From assembly GCA_031276585.1 (NCBI GenBank), contig JAISMT010000011.1:1-8658 (forward strand): a DNA stretch of 8,658 bases, in the 5' to 3' direction. Positions within the stretch are counted from its first letter, which is position 1, and the number at the start of each line of letters is the position of its first letter. The notes under the pieces are model-generated. The model saw nothing but the letters and a program-made list of their open reading frames with translations, was not told where the DNA came from and made no database searches. Below are positions 6,372 through 8,658 of the stretch, piece by piece. This DNA comes from Bifidobacteriaceae bacterium (GTDB lineage: Bacteria > Actinomycetota > Actinomycetes > Actinomycetales > WQXJ01). A program made the translations under genes and the position numbers.

Positions 6372-6419
6372 ATGAGCCAATACCTCACTGGTTTCCGCTT
6401 GCACGGCTGTTGTTGTTGA
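6372..6419 (+). CDS. Polycysteine leader peptide, cysteine-responsive attenuator ORF
   Basis: A 15-codon ORF encodes MSQYLTGFRLHGCCC and stops with TGA directly after three consecutive TGT cysteine codons (6408-6416). GGAGGAG (6361-6367) precedes the ATG by 4 nt, an excellent ribosome binding site. The ORF lies 122 nt upstream of cysK, the first gene of a cysteine biosynthesis operon. Cysteine is rare in proteins, so three in a row at the end of a short translated leader before cysK-cysE is the hallmark of translation-coupled amino-acid sensing. When Cys-tRNA is scarce, the ribosome would stall on these codons and change leader RNA folding or Rho access. Polycysteine short ORFs of this kind are reported as cysteine attenuators in mycobacteria, where many are leaderless. 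This one has a Shine-Dalgarno sequence. Function is inferred; the sequence features are direct. Confidence 0.85.
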   Translation: MSQYLTGFRLHGCCC

Positions 6420-6541
6420 ACTGTTTGGCTGCCTGGCTCTTCCTTTCGCCGGTGCTGGCACCAGTCCTCCAGAAACCACCTCGGCCAAACCCGGCTTCCT
6501 GGGTTACCGCCACCCCCAACATCACGTTAAGGAGTTAGCAC
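6420..6541 (+). promoter_or_regulatory. Leader RNA between polycysteine ORF and cysK with competing helices
   Basis: Complementary segments found by eye include four helices. GTTTGGCTG (6423-6431) pairs with CGGCCAAAC (6482-6490) over 9 bp with one G-U. A hairpin at 6488-6505 has AACCCGG pairing with CTGGGTT around a CTTC loop, overlapping the previous helix by three bases. GTGCTGGC (6452-6459) pairs with GTTAGCAC (6534-6541) over 8 bp with two G-U, occluding the end of the cysK ribosome binding site and the bases up to its ATG. TTCCTT (6440-6445) can pair with AAGGAG (6529-6534), the cysK site itself. Upstream, TAGCCGT (6349-6355) can pair with ACGGCTG (6403-6409) at the Cys codons. No T-run follows any hairpin, so control of translation initiation or Rho access is more likely than an intrinsic terminator. 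The actual fold is not established. Confidence 0.45.
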
Positions 6542-7483
6542 ATGTCCCGCATCTATGCTGATGCTTCGCAGATTACCGGCCACACTCCCCTGGTCCGGAT
6601 TAACCGGTTGGGACGCACTTTGGCTCCCGGTGCCCAACTTTTAGCCAAACTAGAGTTTTATAACCCAGCGGGGAGCGTTAAAGATCGGGTAGGGGTTTCC
6701 ATAGTGGAAGCCGCGGAACGGGCGGGGGCCCTCAAAGCGGGCGGCACTATTGTGGAAGGCACCAGCGGCAACACGGGCATAGCGTTGGCTTTTGTGGGAG
6801 CAGCCCGGGGCTATCACGTGGTGTTGACCATGCCAGAGTCCATGTCCAAAGAGCGGCGAGCATTGTTGCGGGCCTTTGGCGCCGAACTGGTGCTAACCCC
6901 CGTAGCCGAAGGGATGGCGGGAGCCGTAGCCGCTGCTGAAAAAATTGCCGCGCAACGCCCCGGAGCTATATTGGCCCGTCAATTCGCTAACCAAGCTAAC
7001 CCGGAAGCCCACCGCCGCACCACCGCCCAAGAAATTTGGGCCGACACCGATGGTGCGGTAGACGTAATAGTGGGTGGAGTGGGTACGGGCGGCACTATTA
7101 CTGGCGTGGGTCAAGTAATCAAAGCCCGTAAACCCGCCGCCAAAGTGATTGCGGTGGAACCAGCCGAATCCCCGTTGCTATCCCAAGGTAAAACTGGGCC
7201 CCATAAAATTCAGGGCATCGGCGCTAATTTTGTACCTGCGGTGTTGGACACCGCCATCTATGACGAGGTGATCCTGGTTTCCTCTGATGACGCTCTGGCT
7301 ACTGCTCGCGCTGCTGCCACTGAAGAAGGATTGCTGGTGGGTATATCTTCCGGCGCTGCTCTAGCGGGTGCGTTGGAATATGCCGCCCGCCCGGAAGCAG
7401 CCCACCAAACGGTGGTCGCCATCATTCCTGACTTCGGTGAACGTTACCTTTCTACTGTGCTCTACGCCGATCTGATGGACTGA
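6542..7483 (+). CDS. cysK: Cysteine synthase A (O-acetylserine sulfhydrylase)
   Basis: This 313-residue PLP-dependent cytoplasmic enzyme joins O-acetylserine and sulfide to give cysteine and acetate. The length is typical of CysK. The PLP lysine is K47 in NPAGSVKDR (41-49). The substrate and cofactor loops are GTSGNTG (73-79) and GTGGT (181-185). GISSGAA (267-273) carries the serine that contacts the PLP pyridine nitrogen. The C-terminal [10 protein letters not shown] (296-305) is characteristic of CysK rather than cystathionine beta-synthase. The ATG is preceded by TAAGGAG (6528-6534) at 7 nt spacing. cysE follows after 3 nt, so the two are co-transcribed, under the polycysteine leader upstream. 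Confidence 0.96.
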   Translation: MSRIYADASQITGHTPLVRINRLGRTLAPGAQLLAKLEFYNPAGSVKDRVGVSIVEAAERAGALKAGGTIVEGTSGNTGIALAFVGAARGYHVVLTMPESMSKERRALLRAFGAELVLTPVAEGMAGAVAAAEKIAAQRPGAILARQFANQANPEAHRRTTAQEIWADTDGAVDVIVGGVGTGGTITGVGQVIKARKPAAKVIAVEPAESPLLSQGKTGPHKIQGIGANFVPAVLDTAIYDEVILVSSDDALATARAAATEEGLLVGISSGAALAGALEYAARPEAAHQTVVAIIPDFGERYLSTVLYADLMD

Positions 7484-7486
7484 ACT

Positions 7487-8089
7487 ATGACCGCACCACT
7501 CCCATTTACGCTTTCAGGCGCCCGCCGTTTTGGGGCTTTACTGCGGGAAGATCTCGCTACCGCTCAACGTTTGGACCCGGCAGCGCGCACCAAAATTGAG
7601 GTGGCGTTGGCTTACCCCGGGGTGCACGCCTTGTGGGTGCACCGGTTAACTCACCGGTTGTGGCGGGAAACTTCACTCAAGTTACCGGCCCGGTTGCTTT
7701 CCCAGTTGGCGCGTTTCTTGACCGGCATTGAGATCCACCCGGGGGCTCAGTTGGGGCGTCGGTTGTTTATTGACCACGGTATGGGGGTAGTGATTGGGGA
7801 AACCGCCGTGGTGGGCGATGACGTGCTGCTGTTCCACGGCGTCACCTTGGGGGGGCGGTCCATGGCGAAAGGTAAGAGACACCCCACCGTGGGCAATGGG
7901 GTCACCATTGGTTCTGGGGCTAAAGTTTTAGGCCCCATCCAGGTGGGCGATGACGCCCGGATTGGTGCTAATTCAGTGGTGGTACATGATGTTCCACCGG
8001 GCGGCGTAGTGGTGGGCGTACCAGGCAAAGCCCGCCGGGTACCAGCCAAAAGCCAAGGTCTGCTGGAAGATCCCGCTTTATGGATCTGA
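7487..8089 (+). CDS. cysE: Serine O-acetyltransferase, short form
   Basis: This 200-residue cytoplasmic enzyme transfers acetyl from acetyl-CoA to serine, giving the O-acetylserine used by CysK. A short helical N-terminal part (about 10-78) precedes a left-handed beta-helix of hexapeptide repeats (about 80-180). Visible motifs are GIEIHPGA (80-87), FIDHGMG with catalytic H97 (94-100), [11 protein letters not shown] (102-112), HGVTLGG (117-123), [20 protein letters not shown] (130-149) and [10 protein letters not shown] (177-186). E82 sits where Escherichia coli CysE has the catalytic-dyad Asp, a change common in short forms. The protein ends in Leu-Trp-Ile. A C-terminal Ile is what inserts into the CysK active site in the cysteine synthase complex. 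There is no good ribosome binding site before the ATG, which lies 3 nt past the cysK stop, so translation is probably coupled. Confidence 0.95.
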   Translation: MTAPLPFTLSGARRFGALLREDLATAQRLDPAARTKIEVALAYPGVHALWVHRLTHRLWRETSLKLPARLLSQLARFLTGIEIHPGAQLGRRLFIDHGMGVVIGETAVVGDDVLLFHGVTLGGRSMAKGKRHPTVGNGVTIGSGAKVLGPIQVGDDARIGANSVVVHDVPPGGVVVGVPGKARRVPAKSQGLLEDPALWI

Positions 8090-8117
8090 AAAGCCGCCTC
8101 CGAATTTTTAGACGGCT
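8089..8117 (-). terminator. Intrinsic terminator of the M13 peptidase gene, overlapping both convergent stop codons
   Basis: On the minus strand AGCCGTCT (complement of 8110-8117) pairs with AGGCGGCT (complement of 8092-8099) over 8 bp with one U-G, around a 10-nt loop. Three further U residues follow (8089-8091). The first arm begins inside the M13 TAG stop (8116-8118) and the U-tract reaches the cysE TGA (8087-8089). On the plus strand the same hairpin has one C-A mismatch and no T-run after it, so it would work less well for cysE. Confidence 0.6.
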
Positions 8118-8658
8118 ACCAAATAACAACCCGCTGCTCGGGCGGTAAATAGAGCGCATCACCAGGAGCTACAGCAAAAGTCTCGTAAAACAGATCCAGG
8201 TTGGAGACCACGCCGTTGCATCGGAACTGCGGCGGCGAGTGTGGATCTACGGCCAGCAACATTTCTTCTTGCTGGGGCCGTGATTTTTGCCGCCAACACT
8301 GGGCCCAACCGTAGAAGAACCGCTGCGCGGCGTTCATACCATCCAGCACCGGGCCTTCAGCTTCGCCGCTGCGTTCCAGCGCAATCTGGTAAGCCTTCCA
8401 AGCGATAGCTAACCCACCTAGATCGCCAATGTTTTCACCGATGGTCAAAGCGCCGTTGACGTGCTGGGCCCCGCCCGGTAGATCCAGAGCAAACGCATCG
8501 TATTGGGCAATCAGAGCTTTAGTGCGGGCCTCAAAAGCGGAACGGTCCGCTTCCGTCCACCAATCCACTAGCCGCCCCGCGCCATCGTACTTGGAGCCCT
8601 GGTCATCAAAACCGTGCCCAATCTCATGGCCAATCACCCCACCAATACCACCATAGTT
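8116..8658 (-). CDS. M13-family zinc metallopeptidase (neprilysin/PepO-like), C-terminal part
   Basis: The frame is open to the right edge, so only the last 180 residues are present. The family usually has about 630-700, and the N-terminal part lies beyond the window. The fragment opens with NYGGIGG, then VIGHEIGHGFDDQG, giving the HExxH zinc site (H11, H15, catalytic E12 of the fragment). ENIGDLGG (75-82) supplies the third zinc ligand, E75, and D79. DPHSPPQFRCNG contains the conserved His and Arg that contact substrate in neprilysin. YLPPEQRVVIW is the family's standard C-terminus. These enzymes cleave oligopeptides of up to a few dozen residues. Whether this one is cytoplasmic or exported cannot be told without its N-terminus. 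It is convergent with cysE and shows no functional link to it. Confidence 0.95.
   Translation of the reverse strand, partial: NYGGIGGVIGHEIGHGFDDQGSKYDGAGRLVDWWTEADRSAFEARTKALIAQYDAFALDLPGGAQHVNGALTIGENIGDLGGLAIAWKAYQIALERSGEAEGPVLDGMNAAQRFFYGWAQCWRQKSRPQQEEMLLAVDPHSPPQFRCNGVVSNLDLFYETFAVAPGDALYLPPEQRVVIW

Noticed and set aside
6500..6512. T-box riboswitch motif in the cysK leader (TGGGTTACCGCC)
   Set aside because: It only loosely resembles the conserved T-box sequence, with extra bases between TGG and ACCGC. There is no specifier stem, and the base after TGG would not match tRNA-Cys. The polycysteine ORF explains cysteine sensing better.
6320..6538. 72-codon plus-strand ORF covering the cys leader
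   Set aside because: It has no ribosome binding site, is in another frame from the polycysteine ORF, and shows no domain. The region is better explained as regulatory leader RNA.

Overview
The window looks like chromosomal DNA from a moderately GC-rich actinobacterium. Supporting signs are strong AGGAGG-type ribosome binding sites, GTG starts, actinobacterial-style protein sequences (TetR, MFS sugar carrier, NodB deacetylase, short-form CysE, M13 peptidase) and few U-rich terminators. A host-associated member of the Actinomycetaceae is a reasonable guess, but nothing here fixes the genus.

Layout. (1) Positions 1-308 hold a mosaic array of five imperfect 26-nt palindromes separated by two alternating linkers. 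The array runs off the left edge and is not a CRISPR. (2) Positions 309-469 are gene-free. (3) A TetR-family repressor (minus) diverges from an MFS sugar carrier plus GH3 beta-glycosidase operon (plus). A perfect 30-bp palindrome lies between them, and both promoters can be drawn inside it as mirror images. This is a self-contained glycoside uptake and hydrolysis unit. (4) A minus-strand membrane-anchored NodB polysaccharide deacetylase follows, facing the GH3 gene. (5) Divergent from it is a cysteine biosynthesis operon, cysK-cysE. A 15-codon leader ORF ending Cys-Cys-Cys-stop precedes it, with its own good ribosome binding site, about 120 nt upstream of cysK. (6) At the right edge is the C-terminal 180 residues of an M13 zinc metallopeptidase on the minus strand, convergent with cysE, with a terminator hairpin overlapping both stop codons.

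How the genes work together. The TetR protein probably represses its own gene and the MFS-GH3 operon until a sugar or glycoside is present. The MFS carrier would import a beta-linked oligosaccharide or glycoside, and the cytoplasmic GH3 enzyme (no signal peptide) would cleave it. CysE makes O-acetylserine and CysK turns it into cysteine. CysE ends in the C-terminal Ile known to dock into CysK. The polycysteine leader peptide would report the supply of charged Cys-tRNA and tune the operon.

The most noteworthy items are the polycysteine leader, the operator that contains both divergent promoters, and the palindrome array.
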